64,000 nt of DNA from Caulobacter sp048541825. GTDB taxonomy: Bacteria > Pseudomonadota > Alphaproteobacteria > Caulobacterales > Caulobacteraceae. Location of the stretch: positions 3,224,001 to 3,288,000 of the forward strand of contig NZ_CP183332.1 of assembly GCF_048541825.1 (NCBI RefSeq), given 5' to 3'. The translations under genes and the position numbers were made by a program. Shown here in pieces: positions 51,482 through 62,018 of the stretch. Numbering within the stretch: position 1 is the first letter of the stretch; every line of letters begins with the position of its first letter. Under the pieces are notes generated by a model. That model searched no databases and was not told where the DNA came from. It saw only the letters and a program-made list of their open reading frames with translations.

Positions 51482-52422
51482 CCTCACCTGTGACGAGCGG
51501 CCGCCAGGCCCTCGTCGCCTGGCACGACCATCTAGAGCACGAGCGCCGCGCCTCGCCGCGTACCGTGCGGGCCTATGGCGACAACGTCCTGGCCTATCTG
51601 AACTTTCTGGAGCGCCATCGCGGCGAGACGGTCACGTTGACCGCCCTGGGCGCGATCACCGCGGCCGAGCTGCGCGCCTATCTGGCCTTCCGCCGCAGTG
51701 GCGAGGCCGCCCTGGCGCCGCGCTCGCTTTCCCAAAGCCTGTCGTCGATTCGCGCCTTCCACCGCTTCCTCGACCAGCGGCTGGACACGCCCAACCCCCA
51801 CATCGCGCTGGTGCGCGGACCGCGCCTGAAGGTTGGCCTGCCGCGCCCGGTCACCGTGGACCAGGCCCACGGCCTGATCCATGAGATCGGGTCGGTATCG
51901 GGCGATGGCCCCGACCGCGACGACTGGGAAATAGCCCGCGACGAGGCGGTTCTGACCCTGCTGTGGGGCTGCGGCCTGCGCATCTCCGAGGGGCTGTCAC
52001 TGCTGCGTCGCGACGCGCCCCTGGGTGAGGCCCTGCGCATCACCGGCAAGGGCGGCAAGACCCGGATCGTGCCGGTGCTGGACGCCGTGCGCGAGGCGAT
52101 CAATGTCTATCTCGCCGCCCTGCCCTTCGTGCTGTCGCCAGACGAGCCGCTGTTTCGCGCCAAGCGTGGCGGCCCGCTGTCGCCCCGCCATGTCCAGGCT
52201 TCGGTGCAGATCCTGCGCGGCCGCCTGGGGCTGTCTGACCGGGTGACGCCACACGCCCTGCGTCACGCCTTCGCGACCCACCTGCTGGGGGCCGGCGCAG
52301 ACCTGCGCTCGATCCAGGAACTGCTGGGCCATGCCTCGCTGTCGACTACCCAGCGCTATACCCAGGTCGACGCCGCCGGCCTGATGGCCGCCTACGCCAA
52401 GGCCCATCCTCATTATGAGTAA
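51478..52422 (+). CDS. xerC: Tyrosine recombinase XerC
   Basis: 314 residues. N-terminal SAM-like core-binding domain (LVAWHDHLEHERRASPRTVRAYGDNVLAYLNFL) and the catalytic domain with Arg in WGCGLRISEGL, the HALRHAFATHLL motif (H and R), His in LGHASLSTTQRYTQV and the nucleophile Tyr there. It resolves chromosome dimers at dif with XerD. The GTG start at 51478 overlaps the DUF484 stop; another GTG at 51490 is possible. Confidence 0.93.
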   Translation: MTSPVTSGRQALVAWHDHLEHERRASPRTVRAYGDNVLAYLNFLERHRGETVTLTALGAITAAELRAYLAFRRSGEAALAPRSLSQSLSSIRAFHRFLDQRLDTPNPHIALVRGPRLKVGLPRPVTVDQAHGLIHEIGSVSGDGPDRDDWEIARDEAVLTLLWGCGLRISEGLSLLRRDAPLGEALRITGKGGKTRIVPVLDAVREAINVYLAALPFVLSPDEPLFRAKRGGPLSPRHVQASVQILRGRLGLSDRVTPHALRHAFATHLLGAGADLRSIQELLGHASLSTTQRYTQVDAAGLMAAYAKAHPHYE

Positions 52423-52467
52423 AGGTCTGGGGCATCTTGTCGCGATGATTGAAGCAGATTCCGGGAA

Positions 52468-52482
52468 TTAACCTCGTTTTTA
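52468..52482 (+). promoter_or_regulatory. Possible CtrA box upstream of a chemoreceptor
   Basis: TTAACCTCGTTTTTA is one mismatch from TTAA-N7-TTAA, about 77-91 bp upstream of the chemoreceptor start, similar in place to the perfect box of the globin chemoreceptor. Supporting evidence is weak. Confidence 0.35.
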
Positions 52483-52558
52483 CTGCGCGCGCGCCTTCTG
52501 GTCTCGAGAACCGACGCCTGTCCTTCGATTGGCTGGCGTTGTGGACATGGGGTTAGCG

Positions 52559-54526
52559 ATGAAGTTCGACGATCTGAAGATTTCGACCAAGGTGGCCATG
52601 CCGGCCGTGATCCTGACCGTGGTGGCTCTGGCCATCGTCGGCATGGGCGCCTGGCAAGCCGAGCAGTCGCAGGTTGCGACCAAGATCCTGGTCGAACAGC
52701 GCGCGCCCGCCGAGCTGGAAGCGTCGCGCTTCAACCGGCGAATCATGACGATCGGCTATGCGGCCTATCGCACCGTGTCCAACACCGGCAGCTCGGCGGA
52801 AGCCGCCGAGGCCAGCGCCGAACTGGATACGGCCTACAAGGAGGCCAAGGAGCGCCTCGCCGCCACCAAGAAGGCCGATCCCAGCGCCGCCAAGACCCTG
52901 GCCGATTTCGGCCTTCGTCTGGAAAAGATCTATTCCAGCGCTCGTCAGGGCGCCGATCTGGCCATGATGGACGCCGATGAAGCCGCGATCATGGTCATGG
53001 CCGTGATCGATCCCGATATCGCCAGCCTCGGCAAAGATGTCAGCAAGTGGACCAACGACCACTCCGCCGCCACCGATGTGATGGTCGAAAAGGCCCACAA
53101 GGAAGGCGAGGCGGGCACGCTCGTCAGCATTCTGTTCGGCGTGATCAGCGCCGGCATCGCCCTGCTGTTCGCCATCTGGATCGGCCGCTCCAAGATCTCC
53201 GCCCCGCTGAACAACCTGTCCAAGACCATGGAAACCCTGGCCCTGGGTTCGGTGGATGTCGACGTGGTCGGCGCCCAGCGCAAGGACGAGGTCGGCGCCA
53301 TGGCCCGCTCGGTCCAGGTGTTCAAGGACAACGCCCTGGCCCTGCGCACCGCAGAAGCCAACCAGCAGCGCCAGTCGGCTGAAACCGAATCCGAGCGCCG
53401 TCGCAACCAGGAGACCGCCGACGCGGCCGCCCGCGAGCAGGCCTTCGTCATGGAAAACCTCGCCACGGGCCTCAACAAGCTGGCCGAAGGCGACCTGACC
53501 TACCGCGTCGATCAGGACTTCCCGGAAGCCTACAAGCGCCTGCAGTCTGACTTCAACGAGTCGATCGCCCAGATGGAAGAGGCGATGCGTACCATCGTCC
53601 ACGCCGCCAGCAGCATCGGCGCCGGCGCCGACGAGATCGCCTCGGCCTCCGACGACCTGTCGCGTCGCAGCGAGCAGCAGGCCGCCAGCCTGGAAGAAAC
53701 CGCCGCCGCCCTGGACGAGATCACCGCCACGGTGAAGCGCTCGTCGGCCGGCGCCGTCGAAGCCTCGCGGGTTGTCGGCTCGACCCGCGCCGACGCCGAA
53801 CGCTCCAGCGTCGTGGTGCGCGGCGCTGTCGAGGCCATGAACCAGATCGAGAAGTCCTCGCAGTCGATCAGCCAGATCATCGGCGTCATCGACGAGATCG
53901 CCTTCCAGACCAACCTGCTGGCCCTGAACGCCGGGGTCGAAGCGGCGCGCGCCGGTGAAGCCGGTCGTGGCTTCGCAGTCGTCGCCCAGGAAGTGCGGGC
54001 GCTCGCCCAACGCTCCGCCGACGCCGCCAAGCAGATCAAGACCCTGATCTCGACCTCGACCCAGCAAGTGGGTCAGGGCGTGGCCATGGTCGGCCAGACG
54101 GGCGACGCCCTGCAGGCCATCGTCGCCAAGGTCAGCGAGATCGACGCCCTGGTCAGCGAGATCGCTGCCGGCGGCGCCGAGCAGGCCACTGGCCTCAACG
54201 AGGTCAACGCCGCCGTCAACCAGATGGACCAGACGGTCCAGCAGAACGCGGCCATGGTCGAGCAGTCCACCGCCGCCAGCCACTCGCTGAAGGGCGAGGC
54301 CGGCAACCTGATGCAGATGATCTCGCGCTTCCAGGTCGGCGGATCCAACACGTCGTCGGCGCGCGCCCCTGCCCGCCGTCCGGCCCCGCCGGTCACGCGC
54401 CCCACCCTGCAGCCGGCCTCCTCGGCCAGCCGCCCGGGCGCCAACCCGGTCCGCGCCGCCCAGGCCAAGCTGGCCGCCTTCGCCGGTTCGGCCAAGCCGG
54501 CCGCCGAGGAGTGGGAAGAGTTTTAG
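52559..54526 (+). CDS. Methyl-accepting chemotaxis protein, McpA-like
   Basis: 655 residues, the same length and layout as mcpA in this window. TM1 about 12-34, helical periplasmic sensor about 155 residues, TM2 about 187-210, HAMP, a second HAMP-like segment (AEGDLTYRV) and the signalling hairpin with tip FQTNLLALNAGVEAARAG. An Ala/Pro-rich linker leads to the tail EWEEF. The ATG at 52559 follows GGGG by 7 bp; upstream in-frame ATGs exist at 52529 and 52547. The sensor differs from McpA, so the ligand is likely different. Confidence 0.93.
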   Translation: MKFDDLKISTKVAMPAVILTVVALAIVGMGAWQAEQSQVATKILVEQRAPAELEASRFNRRIMTIGYAAYRTVSNTGSSAEAAEASAELDTAYKEAKERLAATKKADPSAAKTLADFGLRLEKIYSSARQGADLAMMDADEAAIMVMAVIDPDIASLGKDVSKWTNDHSAATDVMVEKAHKEGEAGTLVSILFGVISAGIALLFAIWIGRSKISAPLNNLSKTMETLALGSVDVDVVGAQRKDEVGAMARSVQVFKDNALALRTAEANQQRQSAETESERRRNQETADAAAREQAFVMENLATGLNKLAEGDLTYRVDQDFPEAYKRLQSDFNESIAQMEEAMRTIVHAASSIGAGADEIASASDDLSRRSEQQAASLEETAAALDEITATVKRSSAGAVEASRVVGSTRADAERSSVVVRGAVEAMNQIEKSSQSISQIIGVIDEIAFQTNLLALNAGVEAARAGEAGRGFAVVAQEVRALAQRSADAAKQIKTLISTSTQQVGQGVAMVGQTGDALQAIVAKVSEIDALVSEIAAGGAEQATGLNEVNAAVNQMDQTVQQNAAMVEQSTAASHSLKGEAGNLMQMISRFQVGGSNTSSARAPARRPAPPVTRPTLQPASSASRPGANPVRAAQAKLAAFAGSAKPAAEEWEEF

Positions 54527-54587
54527 TCGCGTAGCGTAAAGCGCCCCAGACCCCCCTCTTGGGGCGTTCCTCCCCTGAAGAACTCGA

Positions 54588-54619
54588 GGCCCCGCCGGGA
54601 CACTGGCGGGGCCTTTTTT
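54588..54619 (+). terminator. Intrinsic terminator of the chemoreceptor gene
   Basis: GGCCCCGCC and GGCGGGGCC form a perfect 9-bp stem around an 8-nt loop, followed by TTTTTT. An upstream hairpin CGCCCCA/TGGGGCG near 54542-54566 adds to it. Confidence 0.85.
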
Positions 54620-54708
54620 CTGGCCCCAAACGGCGCGGGGGCCAGAGGCCGGCGGCCGGGCGCCCAGGTTACCGCGATTTCATCCGGTTCGCCGTCGCGA
54701 CGGCTGGC

Positions 54709-54742
54709 GTCACTACAAGTGTAGCGCTACACATGTAGTGAC
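54709..54742. promoter_or_regulatory. 34-bp near-palindrome with two BlaI-type operators
   Basis: Starts GTCACTACA, ends TGTAGTGAC, and is self-complementary in all but one symmetric pair. It contains two adjacent CTACA-N2-TGTAG units (CTACAAGTGTAG and CTACACATGTAG), matching the TACANATGTA family of BlaI/MecI boxes. It lies 22 bp before the BlaI-like gene, right for autoregulation. Confidence 0.8.
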
Positions 54743-54763
54743 AACACTGTCGTGGAGGCCGCC

Positions 54764-55138
54764 ATGATCGAATCCCTGCCCCGACGCGAACGCGAGGTCT
54801 TCGAGACCCTCTGCCGCCTGGAGGCCAGCACGGCCGCCGGGGTTCGCGGCGCGCTGTCCGACCCACTGAGCGATTCGGCGGTCCGCACCATGCTCTCGCG
54901 CCTGGAGGCCAAGGGTCTGGTCGAGCGGACCAGCGGACCCGGCGGCTTCGTGTTCAGCCCTGTCCAGCAGACCGAGGCGGTCGCGGCCAGCGCCCTGCGG
55001 CGCATGATCGACACCTTCTTCGCCGGCTCGGCCGCCAGCGCCGCCACCGCCCTGCTGGGCCTGGGCCAGCGCCTGACCCCCGAAGAGGCCGCTGCCCTGG
55101 AGCAGGTGATCGACAAGGCCGTGGAGCCGCGCTCATGA
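54764..55138 (+). CDS. BlaI/MecI-family repressor
   Basis: 124 residues. Winged helix typical of BlaI (LPRREREVFETLCRLEASTAAGVRGALSDPLSDSAVRTMLSRLEAKGLVERT), a C-terminal helical dimer part, and a central hydrophobic stretch. The ATG at 54764 is preferred because GGAGG lies 6 bp upstream, over a GTG 12 bp earlier. It overlaps the M56 protease gene by 4 bp and has two operators just upstream. Proteolysis by its partner is expected to inactivate it. Confidence 0.9.
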   Translation: MIESLPRREREVFETLCRLEASTAAGVRGALSDPLSDSAVRTMLSRLEAKGLVERTSGPGGFVFSPVQQTEAVAASALRRMIDTFFAGSAASAATALLGLGQRLTPEEAAALEQVIDKAVEPRS

Positions 55139-56649
55139 CCGCGGGCCTGCTCCTGTCGCTGCTGATCAAGTCCAGCCTTGTCGCCGGCGCCGGTCTGGCC
55201 TGCGCCCGCTTCCTGGCCCAGCGCCCCGTCGACCGGGTGGACATCCTGCGCGCCACGGTCTGTCTGCTGCTGGCCCTGCCGGTCATCATGAACGTCCTGC
55301 CGGCGATGGACCTGGCGCTGTTACCGCCGGCGTCGCCGGACGTGCTCTCCCCGGTCCTGCCGGTCCTGACCGGCGAGGCGGCCGCGCCCGTGCTGTCGTG
55401 GCCGCCTCCCATCCAGGTGATCGGCGGCCTGTGGCTGCTCGGCGTCATCGCCGTGGCCGGCCGACTGCAGCTGGGACTGCTGACCCTTCACCGCTGGACG
55501 CGCCAGGGCCGCCCGGTGACCTGCCCGGCATGGTCGACGCCGCTGGAACACCTGCCGCCGGTCGACCGTCCCCGCCTGGTGTCCAGCGAGCGGCTGACCA
55601 GCCCGCTCAGCTGGGGCGTCGCGCCCGGCTTTATCCTCATTGATCCGGACAGCCTGGCCGAGCGTCACGCGGCCCCGGCGATCCTGGCCCATGAGATGGC
55701 CCATCTGCGACGCCATGACTGGATCTTCCTGGTGCTCTCCCGCCTGGCCCTGGCGCTGTTCTGGTTCAATCCGCTGGTCTGGCGCCTGCACGCGGTGCTC
55801 GCCGACCGGTCGGAAGAGGCCGCTGACGCCGCCGCGCTGCAGACCGTGGATCGCACCTTCTACGCCAGGGCCCTGGTCCGCCTGGCCGCCCACCCCGTCC
55901 CTCACCTGAGCGCGCCGCGCGCCGCGACCGCAATGGCCGCCGACGCTCGCACGCTGAAGACAAGGATCGCCTGCATCATGTCCGACACACCCGCTCGCCA
56001 CCGCCCGCTGACCATCGCCCTGACCATCGCCGCCCTGGCCGTGGTCGCCACGCCGCTGGCAGCGCTTGGCCTGAGCCGCAAGAACCCGCCCGCGCCGGCT
56101 GAAGCGCCGGCTGCGACAATCGCCCCGCCGCCGGCCCCGCCGGCCCCGCCTGCGCTGCCCGTGCCGCCGGAGCCGCCGGCGCCCCCGCCGCCGCCGACAG
56201 AGCTGCCCCCGCCGCCACCGCCACCGCCACCGCCTCCCCCCCCGGAGTTGCCGCCGCCGCCGCCGCCGCCGACAGACAGGCAGATCGCTGCCGAGTCGCG
56301 TCGCGCGGCCGCAGATGCCCGCGCCGATCAGGCCAGGATCGTGGGGGAGCAGGTCCGCATGGTCGGCGAACGCGCCCGCCAGGAGATGGCCACACACATG
56401 ATCGAGGCCCGCGTCCAGATGGCCCTGGGCGCAGAACAGATCCGCAAGGGCGCCCGGGATCTGCGCGCTGAGGCGGTACGCCTGCGCGACCCTGCCTATC
56501 GCGCCCGGCAGATCACCGAGAACCGCGCGCGGGGCAATGTGGTCACCGACGCCGAGCTGCGCGCGGTGGCGGCGGGGATGCCCGCGCAGGCCGACGAGAT
56601 GGAGCGGGAGGCAGACGAGCTGGCGCGCGAGGCCCGCAAGACGAGCTGA
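55135..56649 (+). CDS. M56 membrane metalloprotease, BlaR1-like, with polyproline linker and charged helical tail
   Basis: 504 residues. N-terminal membrane helices and a cytoplasmic zinc protease with HEMAH (H186, E187, H190) and a downstream EEAAD acidic ligand around 227-230, as in BlaR1/MecR1. A last membrane helix (about 291-312) is followed by a Pro-rich stretch (about 317-382) containing a run of 13 prolines, then a highly charged helix of about 120 residues. BlaR1 has a penicillin-binding domain there; this one does not. A different signal is therefore sensed. Linked to BlaI by a 4-bp overlap. Confidence 0.88.
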   Translation: MTAGLLLSLLIKSSLVAGAGLACARFLAQRPVDRVDILRATVCLLLALPVIMNVLPAMDLALLPPASPDVLSPVLPVLTGEAAAPVLSWPPPIQVIGGLWLLGVIAVAGRLQLGLLTLHRWTRQGRPVTCPAWSTPLEHLPPVDRPRLVSSERLTSPLSWGVAPGFILIDPDSLAERHAAPAILAHEMAHLRRHDWIFLVLSRLALALFWFNPLVWRLHAVLADRSEEAADAAALQTVDRTFYARALVRLAAHPVPHLSAPRAATAMAADARTLKTRIACIMSDTPARHRPLTIALTIAALAVVATPLAALGLSRKNPPAPAEAPAATIAPPPAPPAPPALPVPPEPPAPPPPPTELPPPPPPPPPPPPPELPPPPPPPTDRQIAAESRRAAADARADQARIVGEQVRMVGERARQEMATHMIEARVQMALGAEQIRKGARDLRAEAVRLRDPAYRARQITENRARGNVVTDAELRAVAAGMPAQADEMEREADELAREARKTS

Positions 56650-56767
56650 GCGCGCGGAAAGCCGCGGCCCCTTACCCGACCCGTCCGCATGCGGTTAAAC
56701 AAGGCTTCCTGGACAGCCCTTAGATCCCTCCGTCATTCCGGACGGGATACTGGGAGCCGCAAAGCCT

Positions 56768-56808
56768 AAAAAAAAAGGGGCGGGATGCCGGCTTCGGCGC
56801 CCCGCCCC
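56768..56808 (-). terminator. Intrinsic terminator of lpd
   Basis: On the minus strand GGGGCGGG and CCCGCCCC pair around a 16-nt loop and are followed by nine T. It lies about 30 bp past the lpd stop. A second hairpin TGACC-TTC-GGTCA lies at 56809-56822. A short GTCATTCCGG fragment of a REP-like element lies just beyond (about 56734). Confidence 0.9.
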
Positions 56809-56837
56809 TGACCTTCGGTCAGGCAGAAAGGCTGTGA

Positions 56838-58238
<1,401 letters not shown>

Positions 58239-58544
58239 GGGTCTTTGCCTTCAGGACGCGCCGGGAGCGGCGCCGGACTAATATGGGGCCTCGCCGGCCG
58301 CACTGTCAGACCTTTGGAGGCGGGAGTTCCTTAGAGCGCGAACGGTTAAAACGAAACCCGCTTTCGACGCTTCGCACCCTGAAAGACGCGGGAAATCCGG
58401 CGTTTGGCCGTCATGGCCCTGACCGCTTGCCCCAGCGTGACCGTTAGGCGAGCGTCCTGCGCCTGCGGAGTAGGAGCGTCGCGGTACCGGAGGGGCTCAG
58501 GGATCCCCTTTCCTCGCCCTGCAACGCGCCCTAGCGTCCCGCCC
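58239..58544. other. Gene-free divergent promoter region
   Basis: 306 bp between lpd and a divergent esterase gene. The frame upstream of the esterase is open to 58404 but lacks signal-peptide character. I see no convincing palindrome, RNA or gene. Confidence 0.5.
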
Positions 58545-59378
58545 ATGCTTCGCGCCCTCCTCCTCGCCCTGACCCTGCTTACCGCCGCGCCGGCCCTGGC
58601 CCAGACCGCGCCCGCCGAAGGCCGCCCGATCGTCATCGGCCAGTCCCTGACCCTGGAGTCGAAGGTCCTGAAAGATACGCGGCGGATCAACGTCCACCTG
58701 CCGGCCGGCTATGCGAAGACGCCAGGCAAGACCTATCCGGTGCTCTACCTGCTGGACGGCGGCGAGCAGGAGGACTTCCCGCACATCGTCGGCCTGGCCC
58801 AGCTGGGCGAGCTGTCGTGGACCTATCGCGAGATGATCGTCGTCGGGATCGAGGGCGTTGATCGCCGGGGCGACCTGACCCACCCCACCACGGTCGCCAA
58901 GGAGCGCAGCGACTTCCCGACCAGCGGCGGCTCGGCGGCCTATCGCCAGTTCCTGGGCGAGGAGCTCAAGCCCTGGATCGCGGCTCGCTATCGCACCAGC
59001 GGCGAAACCGCCCTGATCGGCGAATCCCTGGCCGGCCTGTTCGTGGTCGAGACCTTCCTGAAACAGCCGGCCCTGTTCGAGGCCTACATCGCCGCCAGCC
59101 CCAGCCTGTGGTGGGACGACCAGAGCCTGGCGCGCGGCGCGGCCGCCGACCTGGCCCGCTGGCCGGCCGGAAGGCGGCGGCTCTACCTGACCATCGGCGA
59201 CGAGGGGAGCACAATGCAGGCGGGCGTCGACAGGGTGGTGGCGGCGCTGAACCAGGCCCCGCCGGCCGGGCTGACCTGGCGCTATGATCCTATGCCCAAG
59301 CTGCAGCACAGCACGATCTACCACCCGGCGGCGCTCGAGGCGTTCAAGACGGTGTGGCCGGGGCCAAGGCCGGACTGA
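58545..59378 (+). CDS. Secreted esterase-family alpha/beta-hydrolase (IroE/Fes-like)
   Basis: 277 residues. Signal peptide 1-19 (LLTAAPALA-Q). Esterase-D-like fold: RINVHLPAGYAKTPGKTYPVLYLLDGG, nucleophile Ser in LIGESLAGLFVVETF (GxSxAG) and C-terminal His in KLQHSTIYHPA. The family includes trilactone hydrolases for ferric enterobactin and other siderophores. The substrate is unknown. The ATG at 58545 fits the signal peptide. Confidence 0.9.
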   Translation: MLRALLLALTLLTAAPALAQTAPAEGRPIVIGQSLTLESKVLKDTRRINVHLPAGYAKTPGKTYPVLYLLDGGEQEDFPHIVGLAQLGELSWTYREMIVVGIEGVDRRGDLTHPTTVAKERSDFPTSGGSAAYRQFLGEELKPWIAARYRTSGETALIGESLAGLFVVETFLKQPALFEAYIAASPSLWWDDQSLARGAAADLARWPAGRRRLYLTIGDEGSTMQAGVDRVVAALNQAPPAGLTWRYDPMPKLQHSTIYHPAALEAFKTVWPGPRPD

Positions 59379-59380
59379 AG

Positions 59381-59788
59381 TCAGGCGGCCCAGTCCTCGA
59401 CCTTCAGGCCTTCAACACGTTCGAACTCGCGGACGTTCGAGGTCACCAAGGTCCAGCCCCGCGCCAGGGCCTGGCCGGCGATAAGGGCGTCATAGGGACC
59501 GATGGTAAGACCTGACCGTCTCAGCCGCGCGCGGATATCGGCCGCGCAGATCATGTCGGGCTCGTCCAGCGCCTCCACCGGAACACCCCGCAAGACGATC
59601 CCGACGGCCCCGGCTTCCGCGACGCTGTTGTGACTGGCGGCTATGCCAAAATGCAGTTCGTGAAACACCACCAGTGAAGTCACGACCGCCCGCTCGCTGA
59701 ACAGCGCAGCCGCGTGTCGCTGGCGCACAAGCGTTTTACGGCCACGCATCAGATCGATGAAGACATTAGTGTCGAGCGCGAGCGTCAC
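59381..59788 (-). CDS. vapC: PIN-domain toxin, VapC-type
   Basis: 135 residues. PIN nuclease with D6 (LALDTNVFID), E44 (VFHELHFG), D100 (PYDALIAGQAL) and N118 (LVTSNVREF) in place, so an RNase of the VapC/FitB class. The GTG start at 59788 overlaps the antitoxin stop (GTGA), showing translational coupling. The gene ends 2 bp from the convergent esterase stop. Confidence 0.9.
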   Translation of the reverse strand: MTLALDTNVFIDLMRGRKTLVRQRHAAALFSERAVVTSLVVFHELHFGIAASHNSVAEAGAVGIVLRGVPVEALDEPDMICAADIRARLRRSGLTIGPYDALIAGQALARGWTLVTSNVREFERVEGLKVEDWAA

Positions 59789-60057
59789 CAGCCGAAATCG
59801 CGCTCCTGCTCCGGAGGCTGATCCCTGTCGGGAAACTCGCCGCCAAGAAGCGCGTCGACTCGAGCCCACATGGCGTCAAGATCGGCCTGGGTGCGAGGCG
59901 GCTTGGCGGGCAAAGGCTCAAGGATCACCGCATTGCCTTCGCGCCGGACCGTGACCTCGGCGCCGTCGAAGCGGAAGGCCTTGGGCAGCCGGACTGCTTG
60001 GCTCCCGCCATGGGTGAATAGCTTGGCGCGGGCGGGCTCGACGTCGATCTTGGCCAT
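59785..60057 (-). CDS. vapB: VapB-type antitoxin with AbrB/SpoVT fold
   Basis: 90 residues. N-terminal swapped-hairpin AbrB domain (AKLFTHGGSQAVRLPKAFRFDGAEVTVRREGNAVILEPL) for DNA binding, and a C-terminal acidic tail (DRDQPPEQERDFGW) that neutralises the toxin. It overlaps vapC by 4 bp. A CTACA-GCC-TGTAG palindrome (60073-60085) lies 15 bp upstream of the start and is a probable autoregulatory operator. Confidence 0.9.
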   Translation of the reverse strand: MAKIDVEPARAKLFTHGGSQAVRLPKAFRFDGAEVTVRREGNAVILEPLPAKPPRTQADLDAMWARVDALLGGEFPDRDQPPEQERDFGW

Positions 60058-60072
60058 AGGGACATTCCATAG

Positions 60073-60085
60073 CTACAGCCTGTAG
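60073..60085 (-). promoter_or_regulatory. Operator-like palindrome upstream of vapB
   Basis: CTACA-GCC-TGTAG, perfect 5-bp arms, 15 bp before the vapB start. The position fits repression by the VapBC complex. Confidence 0.5.
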
Positions 60086-60137
60086 ATACACGAAACGCGA
60101 CGCCGGCTCAACGCGGCGACACGGGTCGGCGCAGCCC

Positions 60138-60614
60138 TCAGCGGAACGCTTGAAGCCACCAAGCCAGCCAGACCAAGCCATAAGCTACGGCAATGGCGGC
60201 TATGCTCCAGGCGCAAAGCCGCAGAGACAGCCGCCAGGGCCCCTCGCCCTGTCTGGCGCTCGACAGCAACAAGGCCAAAGGCGAACCGAAGACCGTCGCC
60301 ACCAACAGCGCCGCTGCGGCGCGCAAGGCCTGAAGCAGTTGAATTCCATAAGGCTGCGCCGCCTCGCGCGGCAGGTCGTCATCCTCGATGACATCAACAT
60401 TGGCGCGCAAACGAGCGATCAGCGCGCGGGCTTCTTCGGCCTCGCTGGCCGGCGCCCACAGTCGAAAGCCGCCCATGGCGATGACCATGGTAAAGTCGCT
60501 GGCTCCCCAATGCTCGTTCTGGATCAACACCGGGCAGCCATCGGCCCGCAAGCGCGAGGCAGCGATCTGAGCCTCCGGCAGGCCGGCGAAACGAGCGATC
60601 TCGACAAGACTCAT
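60138..60614 (-). CDS. DUF2007-domain membrane protein
   Basis: 158 residues. The N-terminal DUF2007-like signal-transducing part (EIARFAGLPEAQIAASRLRADGCPVLIQNEHWG) is followed by two C-terminal membrane helices (about 107-128 and 138-154). The start at 60614 has GAGGG upstream; the longer frame is not conserved. It stands upstream of vapB on the same strand. The function is unknown. Confidence 0.8.
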   Translation of the reverse strand: MSLVEIARFAGLPEAQIAASRLRADGCPVLIQNEHWGASDFTMVIAMGGFRLWAPASEAEEARALIARLRANVDVIEDDDLPREAAQPYGIQLLQALRAAAALLVATVFGSPLALLLSSARQGEGPWRLSLRLCAWSIAAIAVAYGLVWLAWWLQAFR

Positions 60615-60655
60615 GGCGCACCCTCGGGACGAAGATAGCGACAAACTCAACCAAG

Positions 60656-60680
60656 AAAAAGGGGCCGCTTTCGCGGCCCC
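60656..60680 (-). terminator. Intrinsic terminator of sucB
   Basis: GGGGCCGC-TTTC-GCGGCCCC stem at 60661-60680; on the minus strand it is followed by TTTTTCTT. It lies 25 bp past the sucB stop and separates it from the DUF2007 gene. Confidence 0.85.
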
Positions 60681-60705
60681 TTCAACGTTCGACGGTGCGT
60701 CGAGA

Positions 60706-61926
<1,221 letters not shown>

Positions 61927-61982
61927 GGGGGTTCCGATGTCTCTCGTTTGTGCCGGTCTAGTGTAGCGGGGCAGGTGGAAAC

Positions 61983-62006
61983 GGCCCCGCCGCGAAGGAC
62001 GGGGCC
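61983..62006 (-). terminator. Hairpin between sucA and sucB
   Basis: GGCCCCG and CGGGGCC pair around CCGCGAAGGA. On the minus strand no long T-run follows, so partial termination or mRNA stabilisation is more likely than a full stop. Confidence 0.5.
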
Positions 62007-62018
62007 TTATCGATAAAG

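Noticed and set aside
50669..51487. Upstream extension of the priA frame by about 270 codons
   Set aside because: It is antisense to DUF484, has no similarity to PriA, and the conserved N terminus begins at MPRIASVLL.
58346..58690. 114-codon minus-strand frame across the esterase start
   Set aside because: Overlaps the esterase signal peptide in antisense and lacks protein character.
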